From Nocardiopsis sp. TSRI0078 (GTDB taxonomy: Bacteria > Actinomycetota > Actinomycetes > Streptosporangiales > Streptosporangiaceae): a stretch of DNA of 64,000 nt. Under the pieces are notes generated by a model. The model was not told the origin of the DNA and made no database searches. It worked only from the letters and a program-made list of their open reading frames with translations. The stretch lies in contig NZ_LWLB01000033.1 in assembly GCF_001905145.1 (NCBI RefSeq), positions 186,001 through 250,000 on the forward strand, read 5' to 3'. Shown here piece after piece: positions 49,172 to 56,956 of the stretch. Position numbers and translations under genes: made by a program. How positions within the stretch are numbered: position 1 is the stretch's first letter; the number at the start of each line of letters is the position of its first letter.

Positions 49172-50311
49172 TTACGCTACCCACTCGCCCCGATACATCA
49201 CGTCACGGACTGTGAGGTTCTCGTCGAGCACGACCAGGTCGGCGCGGCCTCCGACCTCGATCCGGCCCGCGCCCTCCAGGCCCAGGGCCGCCGCCGGAAC
49301 CGACGACGCCGACCGCACCGCCTCGGGCACGCCCACGCCCAGTCCCTCCACCGCGTTGCGCACCGCCTGCGGCAGCACGATCGTGCTGGAGGCGATCGCG
49401 CCGTTCTCCACCAGGCGCGCCTCGCCGTTGCTCACCCGCACCCGCAGGTCGCCCAGCGTGTACTCGCCGTCTCCCAGGCCCGTCGCCGACATCGCGTCCG
49501 TCACCAGCGACACCCGGCCCGCGCCCGCGGCGCCGAACACCAGCCCGGCCGCGCCCGGGTGGACGTGCACGTTGTCCAGGATCAGCTCGACCGTCACCCG
49601 GTCGTCGCCCAGTGCCGCCGCGATCGGTCCCGGATCGCGGTGGTTGAGCGGACGCATCGCGTTGTACAGGTGGGTGGCCACCGACGCCCCCGCGTCGAAG
49701 GCCGCCAGGGTCTGCTCGTAGGACGCCTCGGTGTGCCCCACCGCCGCCACCACGCCGGAGGAGGCCGCGGCTCGGATCAGCTCCAGCGCGCCCGGCAGCT
49801 CCGGTGCCACCGTGATCATGCGGACGTGTCCCCGCCCGGCCGCGAGCCAGCGGTCGAACTCCGCGGTGTCCGGTTCGCGCAGCAGGTCCGGGTCGTGCGC
49901 ACCGCACTTGGAGCGCGCGATGAAGGGGCCCTCCAGGTAGATGCCCGCCAGCTCCTTGGCCTCGCACAGCTCGGCCAGCGCCGACACCTGGCGGACGGTG
50001 TCCTCGGGCGTGGCCGCGACCAGGCCGCCGACCAGCGCCGTCACCCCGCGGGCCCGGTTGAAGGCGATGATCTCCGCGGCGCCCTCGGGGTCGGCCTCGG
50101 GGAAGGCGTGCCCGGCGCCGCCGTGGATGTGGGTGTCGACCAGCCCGGGTACGACCCAGGCGCCCCCGACGTCGCGGCCCCCTCCGGCCGGGGCGTTGCC
50201 TCCGGAGCCGAGCGCGGCCACGCGGCCGTCCTCGACCCGCAGCCATCCGTCGTGGACTCCGTCGGGGGTCACGACGCGCGCGTTGGTGAGCGTGACGGGG
50301 GTGTGGGCCAT
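49172..50311 (-). CDS. nagA: N-acetylglucosamine-6-phosphate deacetylase
   Basis: This 379-residue amidohydrolase removes acetate from GlcNAc-6-phosphate, the first cytosolic step after PTS uptake. It has the metal-binding PGLVDTHIHGGAGHAF, AGIYLEGPFIARSKCGAHDP with the catalytic-site Glu, SSGVVAAVGHTEASYEQ, ATHLYNAMRPLNHRDPG, and VTDAMSATGLGDG with the catalytic Asp. ATG 50311 (MAHTPVTLTNARV) has AGGAGAGAG upstream. It stands 24 kb from the PTS, SIS and NagZ genes, so the pathway is split; no copy of the palindrome at 25209 was found in front of it. Confidence 0.96.
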   Translation of the reverse strand: MAHTPVTLTNARVVTPDGVHDGWLRVEDGRVAALGSGGNAPAGGGRDVGGAWVVPGLVDTHIHGGAGHAFPEADPEGAAEIIAFNRARGVTALVGGLVAATPEDTVRQVSALAELCEAKELAGIYLEGPFIARSKCGAHDPDLLREPDTAEFDRWLAAGRGHVRMITVAPELPGALELIRAAASSGVVAAVGHTEASYEQTLAAFDAGASVATHLYNAMRPLNHRDPGPIAAALGDDRVTVELILDNVHVHPGAAGLVFGAAGAGRVSLVTDAMSATGLGDGEYTLGDLRVRVSNGEARLVENGAIASSTIVLPQAVRNAVEGLGVGVPEAVRSASSVPAAALGLEGAGRIEVGGRADLVVLDENLTVRDVMYRGEWVA

Positions 50312-50579
50312 GTTCGGGCTCTCTCCTGCTGTCGTGGGCGGGCGTCCGGCGGACGGGGCGGCCGGGGGTGTGTCGCACATTACACAGGCGCGCGCGAGGC
50401 GGTCCCACAGGGGGAACGGCCCCCTCCCGGGGCCTTCGTTTTCCCCGTGGAACTGGGGAAATCCCGCTTCCTGGGACGGCTGTCCGCGGGCTGGACCACT
50501 CCGCGTGCGGCGCGGCCGCCCCGACGAGGGGTGCGCGCACGCATTGACGATAGCGGCCGGGGAGCCGCATGATGGAGGC
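50312..50579. promoter_or_regulatory. Intergenic region between nagA and the leader peptide
   Basis: The 268 bases hold no further gene. Divergent promoters for nagA and for the leader/flavin-reductase transcript should lie here; no clear -35/-10 pair was recognised. Confidence 0.4.
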
Positions 50580-50657
50580 ATGTCCGCCGGTGAGCTGCTT
50601 GTCCAGCGCCTGCATGTCGATCTGAGGCAGCAGGCGAGCGCGCTCTGTCGTAGCTAG
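50580..50657 (+). CDS. Putative regulatory leader peptide upstream of the flavin reductase
   Basis: A 25-codon reading frame (ATG 50580, TAG 50655-50657) contains RLHVDLRQQASALC, which matches the HVDL...SALC pattern of short actinobacterial leader peptides that precede sulfur-assimilation and flavin reductase genes. A Cys codon (TGT 50646-50648) lies three codons before the stop. Two hairpins follow at once, GCGGGG/CCCCGC (50664-50680) and CACGGG/CCCGTG (50683-50700). This suggests that ribosome stalling at the Cys codon, when charged tRNA-Cys is scarce, controls downstream expression. GGAGG precedes the ATG very closely. The role is inferred from the pattern and position. Confidence 0.7.
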   Translation: MSAGELLVQRLHVDLRQQASALCRS

Positions 50658-50938
50658 CGCCTTGCGGGGCCCCGCCCCGCGCCACGGGTGTACCCCCGTG
50701 CTCCGTGCCCTGACGCAGACACCGGACGCTCATCTCTCCCACCCTCTGGGTCCCGGGCCCCTCTTCGGCCCGAGGAGCAACCCTGCCAGGCCCGACACAC
50801 CGAGTCCCGGACGACGAGGTCCGCTCCCCGTGTCGGAAAGAGGAACGACGTCCTCTCCGGTGTCAGTCCCGATCACCGTCCCCCGACGCTTCCTCCGGTC
50901 GAACCCGGCTCGCTCTGACCGAACCCAGGAGTCCTCGC
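50658..50938 (+). promoter_or_regulatory. Possible attenuator region between leader peptide and flavin reductase
   Basis: The hairpins GCGGGG/CCCCGC (50664-50680) and CACGGG/CCCGTG (50683-50700) lie right after the leader stop. The remaining 240 bases contain no gene; AGGAG precedes the reductase ATG. Confidence 0.45.
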
Positions 50939-51454
50939 ATGACCCGCTTCACCGTGCTCGTCGCCGCACCCCAGCCCCGTTCCTCCGTGTACGCCGCCGC
51001 GCTGCGCGCCGCCTCCGAGGTGGCCTCCCGCGCCGGTGTCGATTCCCGGCCCGACGTCGTCGACATCGCCGAACTGGGCGCCGAACTGCTCTCGGACTCC
51101 TCCGCCGCCGCCGAGGCCGCCCTGGACCGGGTGAGCCGCAGCGACGTCCTGCTCGTCGCCTCCCCGCAGGTGCACGGCACCTACACCGGCCTGCTCAAGG
51201 TCTTCCTCGACCGCCTGCCCGAGCTGGGGCTGGGGCACACGGTCGCGGTGCCGCTGGCCGTGGTGGAGGACCTGCGCAACAGCCGCGGTATCGAGGAGGA
51301 CCTGCGCATCCTCCTGGCCGACCTGGGCGCCTGGGTGGCCGAGCCCGGCCTGATCCTGGCCGAGGAGGAGACCGACGCGCCCGACAGCGTCGTGCGCGCC
51401 TGGGCCGACGTCGCCGCCCCCGGCCTGCGCCAGGCCGTGTCGGTGGCCGCCTGA
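50939..51454 (+). CDS. NADPH-dependent FMN reductase family protein
   Basis: This 171-residue flavodoxin-like protein shows the FMN-binding start RFTVLVAAPQPRSSVYAAAL and VDIAELGAELL. SDVLLVASPQVHGTYTGLLK corresponds to the conserved SPxYHGSxxGxLK motif, with the phosphate-binding turn, and KVFLDRLPELGLGHTVAVP follows. Members supply reduced FMN to two-component monooxygenases, including alkanesulfonate desulfurization systems. The first loop, usually GSxRxxS, is shortened to APQPRSS. The partner monooxygenase is not in the window. The preceding Cys-containing leader peptide supports a link to sulfur supply. AGGAG lies ahead of ATG 50939. Confidence 0.86.
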   Translation: MTRFTVLVAAPQPRSSVYAAALRAASEVASRAGVDSRPDVVDIAELGAELLSDSSAAAEAALDRVSRSDVLLVASPQVHGTYTGLLKVFLDRLPELGLGHTVAVPLAVVEDLRNSRGIEEDLRILLADLGAWVAEPGLILAEEETDAPDSVVRAWADVAAPGLRQAVSVAA

Positions 51455-51463
51455 GCGGGGCCT

Positions 51464-52396
51464 TCAGGACCCTTCGGCGCGGGTGCCCGCGGGGGCGGGA
51501 CCCGCGCCCTGCGCGCGCCTGCGGCTGGTGTCGGCCTCGGCCCGGGCCACGTTGCCGCGGACCAGGACGACCACCACGAGGGTCAGGGCGAACCCGCCGA
51601 TCCGCAGGCCCAGCGTGGCCGGGTCGTCGGGGAGCCGTTCGCCGAACAGGAGCGTGCCCATGACGACCATGAACACGTTGCCCGCGACGTTGGCCACCGG
51701 TGCGGTGATGGAGGCTCGGGAGCGCTGCATCGAGGTCTGGAAGAGGACGATGCCCACCGCCCAGCCGACCGCGTACAGGTAGGGGTGGGGGGACAGCAGC
51801 GCGGGGACGACGGCGTTCCACAGGCCGTGGTCGGCCAGCAGGCCGCCCAGCCCCTTGCCCTGGAGGCCCGCGCTGCCCTGGGCGAAACCGGCGGCGATGC
51901 CCATCGCGGCGGCCGACATGTACCGCCCCCGGCCCCCGGCCAGGCCCACGACGGCCAGGCAGGCCGCCACGGTGGCGAGGCTGACGAGGACCAGCAGCGG
52001 GATGTGGGCGGTGGTCCCGGTCTCGGCGCCGTCGGCGGTGGACAGGCTGAGCAGGCCGAGAGCGACCGGCATGACGCCGAGCGCCACGTACTCGCCCCGT
52101 GTGAGGCGCTCGCCCAGTACGAGGGTGATGACGAGGATGCCGCAGGCCACTCCGGCGGCGAAGGCGGGCTGGGCCACCGACACCGGGGCCAGGCCGAGCG
52201 AGACGATCAGGCCGACGCTGCCCAGGGCGGCGAAGGCGCAGCCGGACACCCAGCGGGGGTTGGTGAGCAGCACCCGTGCCAGGTGGAGGGGCCGGTTGAC
52301 CGAGATCGGCTCCGATCCGTGCAGTGCGCGCTGTTCCACGGTCAGGCCGACGGTGTAGACCACGGCGGACAGCAGGGCGACCAGGAGTCCGATCAC
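51464..52396 (-). CDS. DMT superfamily transporter (EamA-like)
   Basis: This 310-residue multi-pass membrane protein has nine or ten helices in two repeats: LLVALLSAVVYTVGLTVEQR, ALGSVGLIVSLGLAPVSVAQ with PAFAAGVACGILVITLVLGE, and later APVANVAGNVFMVVMGTLLFGE. GERLTRGE and GERLPDDP at equivalent places mark the DMT/EamA duplication. Related proteins export amino acids, nucleobases or metabolites; the substrate is unknown. The Arg-rich C-terminal tail is cytoplasmic. The GTG at 52396 is an inference, with a weak ribosome site. It is convergent with the flavin reductase (stops ten bases apart), which may be chance. Confidence 0.85.
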   Translation of the reverse strand: MIGLLVALLSAVVYTVGLTVEQRALHGSEPISVNRPLHLARVLLTNPRWVSGCAFAALGSVGLIVSLGLAPVSVAQPAFAAGVACGILVITLVLGERLTRGEYVALGVMPVALGLLSLSTADGAETGTTAHIPLLVLVSLATVAACLAVVGLAGGRGRYMSAAAMGIAAGFAQGSAGLQGKGLGGLLADHGLWNAVVPALLSPHPYLYAVGWAVGIVLFQTSMQRSRASITAPVANVAGNVFMVVMGTLLFGERLPDDPATLGLRIGGFALTLVVVVLVRGNVARAEADTSRRRAQGAGPAPAGTRAEGS

Positions 52397-52532
52397 GGGG
52401 CGGGCCTGCTTTCTTGTGGACGGTCGCGACCGGTTGCGCACCGGGCCGCCGAGACGGGGGGAGCAGCCGCTAACGTCGTTGTCGGCGGTCTGTTCGGCCG
52501 GGGGCCGGCGGAAGGTTGACGGCCTCCATATA

Positions 52533-52549
52533 ACCAGTTCTAGTCTGGT
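52533..52549. promoter_or_regulatory. ACCAG-N7-CTGGT inverted repeat in the divergent promoter of the envelope cluster
   Basis: ACCAG (52533-52537) and CTGGT (52545-52549) flank TTCTAGT. TTGACG (52516-52521) lies 19 bases before TAGTCT (52541-52546), a loose promoter for the SGNH gene. The repeat would overlap its -10. The rest of the 252-base spacer shows nothing further. Confidence 0.4.
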
Positions 52550-52648
52550 CTGACGAGCCCCTGCCCTTGCTTGGTCGGTGCCATGGTCAGCAGGGGTGCT
52601 GGAGCTGGGATAGAACCTGTTCCGGAAAACACGGTCCGACGGTGAGGG

Positions 52649-54601
52649 ATGGGCACGGTGCAGGACCCGCGTGAGCCCGACGAGAAAGCCCCGAACCCTC
52701 CGGGAGAGGGGACCGGCGAGCCGCGCACGGCCCGCCCCTCCGAGTCCTCCGGGACCCCGGAGCCTCCCGAGCCCTCCGAGACCCCGGAACCTCCAGAACC
52801 CTCCGAGTCCTCCGAGACCACCGAGGCCCCGGGGCCCGAGGGGGAGCACCCGCGGGGGACGGCCGTCCGATCGCTCCGGCTGCGCTGGAAGCGGTGGGCA
52901 CCCGACCCGCGGGACCTGTCCTGGCGCGGCCTCGTCCCGTGGCGCCACCGCTCCGCGCGCTTCGAACCCGGGCCCCTCGGGCTGCTCGGCGTCATGCTCG
53001 CGGCCATGGCCGCGACCCTCCTGCTCATCCAGAGCGGCTCGGGCGGGATCGGCGGCGCGGGCGGTGACCGCGCCGACGGGCCCGTCACCGTTCCCGGACC
53101 GCCCGCGGGCGAACTGCGCGTCATGGTCGTCGGCGACTCCCTGACCCAGGGCAGCAGCGGCGACTACACCTGGCGCTACCACCTGTGGTCGCACCTGCGT
53201 GAGACGGGGGTGGAGGCCGACTTCGTCGGTCCCTACGACGGCATGTACGGGCTGGACGAGGGGGAGCTGGGCAACCAGGACTACGCCGACCCCGACTTCG
53301 ACACCGACCACGCCGCCCTCTGGGGCGCCTCCTCCGGGGAGCTGGCCTCCGACGTCGCGCGGGTGGCGGCCGAGCACGACCCGCACTACCTGCTGCTCCT
53401 GGCCGGGACCGAGGACATCCTGTCCGGGGACGGCGCCGACCGGGCGCTGGAGGGCATCGGCGAGGCGGTGTCCACGGTGCGCGTCGTGCGGGGGGACACC
53501 CGGTTCGTCCTCGGGGAGCTGCCTCCGGTGGAGGGCACCGGGGACGACGGCCGGATCAACGCCGAGATCGACCGGTTCAACATGGGCGTGGTCGACCTCG
53601 CCGGGCAGCTCACCGCCAACGACTCGCCCGTGGTGGTCGCCAGGGTCGCCGACGGGTACGTCCCCTCCCGTGACAACTGGGACGAGGTGCATCCGAACAC
53701 GCGCGGCGAGGTGAGGATCGCCGCGGCCTTCGCCGACGTGCTCGCCGATCCCCTGGGGGTCGGCCGGGCCTACCCGCGCCCGCTGCCGGACCCTCCGGTC
53801 GGGCCGCAGGCCGCTCCCGAGCCGGTCGCGGAGGAGTCCGACGAGGGTCTGCTGCTCAGCTGGGAGGCCGTGCCGGGGGCGACCGACTACCGGGTGGCGC
53901 AGCGCCGGGTCTCGCCCGACCCGGACGGGCCCTCCGTGCTGCCCGTGGGCGTGGAGAGCGACGGCGACAGCCGGTCCGTGCTGGTGGAGGCGCTGTTCAG
54001 CGGTGCCCGGTACGAGTTCGTGGTGCGTCCGTACAAGGGCCGGGACGAGGGAGCGGAGTCCGAGCCCCTCCAGCTGGTGTGGGACGACGACCCGCCGCCG
54101 GCGCCGTCCTGGGTGCGGGTCGCCGACGGCGGGGCCACCGTGGAGTGGGAGGAGGTGGAGGAGGCCTCCCACTACGAGGTGTGGGCGCGCGTCCTGGAGT
54201 GCTCGGTGGCCGATGACAGGCGCGTACCCGCGGACACGGCGGACAGCGAGCCCCCGACGGGTGAACCGACCGACGGGGACGGGGCAGGTCCGTCCGCGGG
54301 GGACGGTGAGCCTCCCCGGACCGAACCGGATCCCACGCCCGGCCCCCGTCCGGATCCCGAACCGGCCCCCGAGCCGGGCCCCCCGCCTCCCGCGCCCAGC
54401 ACTCCGGGGCCGGACGTGAGCTGCGAACCGCGTGACGGGCACGGCCCCGAGGAGGGGCGGGGATGGCGCACGCTGGGGTCGGTCGGGGAGGAGCCGCACT
54501 GGTCGGCGACGCTGTCCGGCTCCTACGAGATCGTGGTCCGCTCCTACCGCGACTACGTGGAGGGCGGCTACTCCGGCAGCGTCCTGCTCTCGGAGAGCTG
54601 A
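52649..54601 (+). CDS. Membrane-anchored SGNH/GDSL hydrolase with C-terminal FN3-like domains
   Basis: This 650-residue protein starts with a Pro/Glu/Ser-rich cytoplasmic region (1-70, PEPPEPSETPEPPEP) and a basic stretch, then one membrane helix (about 112-132). The outside SGNH domain has block I VVGDSLTQGSSG (about 160-171) with the nucleophile Ser, block III LLLLAGTEDIL (about 250), and block V DEVHPNTRGE (about 346) with Asp and His. The usual Asn of GxND is Glu. Two FN3-like domains follow (SWEAVPGATDYRVAQRR; VEWEEVEEASHYEVW), the second interrupted by a long Pro-rich insert (about 530-590). It probably acts on esters or acyl groups of envelope glycans. It is coupled to the next gene by a TGATG overlap. 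Confidence 0.85.
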   Translation: MGTVQDPREPDEKAPNPPGEGTGEPRTARPSESSGTPEPPEPSETPEPPEPSESSETTEAPGPEGEHPRGTAVRSLRLRWKRWAPDPRDLSWRGLVPWRHRSARFEPGPLGLLGVMLAAMAATLLLIQSGSGGIGGAGGDRADGPVTVPGPPAGELRVMVVGDSLTQGSSGDYTWRYHLWSHLRETGVEADFVGPYDGMYGLDEGELGNQDYADPDFDTDHAALWGASSGELASDVARVAAEHDPHYLLLLAGTEDILSGDGADRALEGIGEAVSTVRVVRGDTRFVLGELPPVEGTGDDGRINAEIDRFNMGVVDLAGQLTANDSPVVVARVADGYVPSRDNWDEVHPNTRGEVRIAAAFADVLADPLGVGRAYPRPLPDPPVGPQAAPEPVAEESDEGLLLSWEAVPGATDYRVAQRRVSPDPDGPSVLPVGVESDGDSRSVLVEALFSGARYEFVVRPYKGRDEGAESEPLQLVWDDDPPPAPSWVRVADGGATVEWEEVEEASHYEVWARVLECSVADDRRVPADTADSEPPTGEPTDGDGAGPSAGDGEPPRTEPDPTPGPRPDPEPAPEPGPPPPAPSTPGPDVSCEPRDGHGPEEGRGWRTLGSVGEEPHWSATLSGSYEIVVRSYRDYVEGGYSGSVLLSES

Positions 54602-56583
54602 TGGCCTCCGTACACGGGGACGGGGCCTGGAGCGGCGCCGCGGGCCGGTGGACGGCCCGGCTGCTGCCGTGGGCGGTGGGGCTGGTGGCCGGGGTGCTGG
54701 CGCTCGGCCCGGCGCTGGGGCCGGGGTACGTGCTCCGCTACGACATGGTGTTCGTGCCGGACCCGTCGCTCGGCACGGTGCTGAGGGGCGCGGACGGGTT
54801 CCCCCGGGCGATCCCCAGCGACGCCGTGGTGGCGGTGCTGTCCCTCGTCCTGCCCGGGGACCTCGTGCAGTCGCTCGCGCTGTCGGCGGTGTTCGCCGTG
54901 GGCGGGGCCGGTGCCGCGCGCCTGGCCTCGCGGGCGGTGTACCGCGGCGGGGCGGCCGGAGGGCCGGCCGCGGGTTCGCTCGGGGCGGTGCTGGCGCCGG
55001 TCGCCGCCGGGCTGGCCTATGTGTGGAACCCGTTCGTGGCCGAGCGCCTGCTGCTGGGGCAGTGGGCGGTGCTGCTGGGCTACGCGGGTCTGCCGTGGGC
55101 GGTGGGGGCCGCCGCCCGCTTGGCCACGGCCCGCCCGGTGGCGGGGTTCGCGGGTCTGGTGCGCGCGCTCGTCCCGGCCGCCGTGGGCGGGTTCTCGTCG
55201 GTGGTGCTGACCGCGCTCACCGCCGGTCCCGTCGCGCTGAGGACCGACGGCGCCGGTGGGAACCGCGCGGGCACGGCGGGGGAGGCCGACCGGGGCGTGC
55301 GCTGGTGGGGGCGGGCGGGCCTGTTCGCGCTGGCCCTGGTGACGGCCTCCCTCCCGTGGCTGCTGCCGTCCCTGTCCAGTGGCGCGGACACCGACCCGGC
55401 GGGGGTGGAGGCGTTCGCGGCCCGCTCGGACACCCCGTTCGGGGTGGTCGGCTCCCTGCTGCTCCTGGGCGGGGTGTGGAACTCCGGTGCGGTCCCGGCG
55501 GGCTACGGCGAGCCGGTGACGGCCTCGGTGCGGCTCCTGCTGTGCCTGGTGGCGCTGGCGGGCTGGGTGTGGTGGCTGCGCCGGGAGCGCCCGGGGTTCG
55601 GTACCGGCCTGTCGGCGGCCGCCCTCCTGGGGTTCGCGCTCGCGCTGCTGGGCGCCACCGGGCCGGGGCGCGAGCTGCTGACCTGGCTGATCGGCCTCTG
55701 GCCGGGGTTCGGGCCGCTGCGCGACGGCCAGTTGTACGTGGCGCCGCTGGCGCTGGTGCAGGCCCTGGGGCTGGGGGCCTGCGTCCGGTGGCTGGCCGGG
55801 GGCCGGTCCCTGCGGGGGGCCGAGGCGTCGGACGGGTCCGGTGAGGGGCACAGGGCCTTGGGGAAGGGCCGGGGCGGCATCGGATCGCTGGGGCGGGTGG
55901 GGCTCGCGGTGTTCGCGCTGCTCCTGCCGGTGGCGGTCCTCCCGGGGCTGCTGTGGGGCGCGGGCGGACGGCTGACCCCGGTGCACTATCCCGAGGAGTG
56001 GCGGGCGGCGCAGGCGGCGGTGGCCGCCGACGACCGGCCCGGCGCGGTGCTGGTGCTGCCCTGGAGCGCCTACCGCGGCCCGGACTGGTCCGGGCGGCCC
56101 GTGGTCGTGCTCGATCCGGCGACCAAGCTCTTCGACCGGCGCACCCTGTGGAACGACGACCTGGTGGTCGGCACCCCGGACGGCGGCTCCGTCGTGGTGT
56201 CCGGCGAGGACGCCCGGGCCCGCCGGGTCGCCCGCGTGCTCGAACCGGATCCCCGTACCGGCATGCCGGAGCGGCTGGAGGCCGGGACGCTGGGCGCCCT
56301 GGGTGTGCGCCACGTGGTGGTCTCCGCGCCGGTCGATAACCGGTTCTGGTCAGGGGTGGAGGGTCTGTCCGTGGTGGTGGAGGGGCCGGACATGGTTCTT
56401 CTGCGGGTGCACGAACAGCATGTAAGCCCCGATAAAGCTGTCATTCCGGGGTTGGAAGTTACCGGGGGGTTAGTTACAGTTGGGGCAATCATCTGGTCTG
56501 TGGCTAGATCAGGTTCTAGTCTCGTTTTCCAGCGCTCCGGACCCAGCGCGGGATCGGGCGCGCGGAAGGAGATCCCCAAGTGA
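54601..56583 (+). CDS. Multi-pass membrane protein, GT-C-like candidate
   Basis: This 660-residue protein has about a dozen helices (from WAVGLVAGVLALGPALG, about 24-40) and an extracytoplasmic C-terminal domain from about 460 (GRLTPVHYPEEWRAAQAAV, AVLVLPWSAYRGPDW). An early loop has GYVLRYDMVFVPDPSLG, where acidic residues resemble the first loop of GT-C polyprenyl-phosphate-sugar transferases, and AYVWNPFVAERLLLGQWAVL is a further conserved-looking segment. No confident family was recognised. Context with GT4 and AftD-like genes suggests glycan assembly. The last 60 codons (56400-56583) use AT-richer codons than the rest and overlap the next start as GTGA. Confidence 0.75.
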   Translation: MASVHGDGAWSGAAGRWTARLLPWAVGLVAGVLALGPALGPGYVLRYDMVFVPDPSLGTVLRGADGFPRAIPSDAVVAVLSLVLPGDLVQSLALSAVFAVGGAGAARLASRAVYRGGAAGGPAAGSLGAVLAPVAAGLAYVWNPFVAERLLLGQWAVLLGYAGLPWAVGAAARLATARPVAGFAGLVRALVPAAVGGFSSVVLTALTAGPVALRTDGAGGNRAGTAGEADRGVRWWGRAGLFALALVTASLPWLLPSLSSGADTDPAGVEAFAARSDTPFGVVGSLLLLGGVWNSGAVPAGYGEPVTASVRLLLCLVALAGWVWWLRRERPGFGTGLSAAALLGFALALLGATGPGRELLTWLIGLWPGFGPLRDGQLYVAPLALVQALGLGACVRWLAGGRSLRGAEASDGSGEGHRALGKGRGGIGSLGRVGLAVFALLLPVAVLPGLLWGAGGRLTPVHYPEEWRAAQAAVAADDRPGAVLVLPWSAYRGPDWSGRPVVVLDPATKLFDRRTLWNDDLVVGTPDGGSVVVSGEDARARRVARVLEPDPRTGMPERLEAGTLGALGVRHVVVSAPVDNRFWSGVEGLSVVVEGPDMVLLRVHEQHVSPDKAVIPGLEVTGGLVTVGAIIWSVARSGSSLVFQRSGPSAGSGARKEIPK

Positions 56584-56720
56584 TCAAGGTAATCGCCGCC
56601 TGCGTCATCGGCGCGGCACTGGCGGGAGGCGCCACCTTCGTGGCCACCAGTCTCGCCACGGAGTCGACCGCCACCGCGGAACCGGTGAACGAAACCCTCT
56701 ACAACTACGGCGACCGCTAG
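56580..56720 (+). CDS. DUF2613-like 46-residue membrane/secreted peptide
   Basis: The small gene reads VIKVIAACVIGAALAGGATF, then a Thr/Ala-rich segment and the end NETLYNYGDR. A single N-terminal membrane helix with a tail finishing in a YGxR motif matches the DUF2613 family of tiny actinobacterial proteins. Function is unknown. The ribosome site AAGGAG is ideally spaced from GTG 56580, and the start overlaps the stop of the upstream gene (GTGA). It lies between two glycosyltransferase-type genes, so it may be an accessory subunit of the envelope-glycan machinery. Confidence 0.8.
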   Translation: MIKVIAACVIGAALAGGATFVATSLATESTATAEPVNETLYNYGDR

Positions 56721-56786
56721 GTCTTCCGTACGGCGGAGGCCGCGGACGTCCCGTCCCCCCGGCGGGGCGTCCCACCCCGCGACCCC

Positions 56787-56817
56787 CGCGGCCCCGGGCG
56801 CCCGTTCCCGGGCCGCG
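56787..56817 (+). terminator. Hairpin after the DUF2613-like gene
   Basis: CGCGGCCCCGGG (56787-56798) pairs with CCCGGGCCGCG (56807-56817) apart from one bulged C. No U-tract. It may separate two transcripts of the cluster; the rest of the 236-base gap to the GT4 gene shows nothing. Confidence 0.45.
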
Positions 56818-56956
56818 CACCACCACTGACGTCCGGCCCACGGGCCTGTTCGGCGTGCGCTCTGCCCTTCCCCCGGAACGTCGCCGTCCGTGTCCGCCAC
56901 GAAGCCGAGGGTGTCCGTGCCCGCGTTCGGCCGGACACCGCGCGGAAGGAGAGCGT

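Noticed and set aside
50312-50400. Second copy of the GlcNAc operator in front of nagA
   Set aside because: No TGGT...ACCA palindrome was found there.
50569-50622. Cys-rich mini-ORF MMEACPPVSCLSSAC overlapping the leader peptide
   Set aside because: The overlapping frame with HVDL...SALC matches a known leader-peptide pattern better; the alternative frame has no conserved feature, though its three Cys codons are curious.
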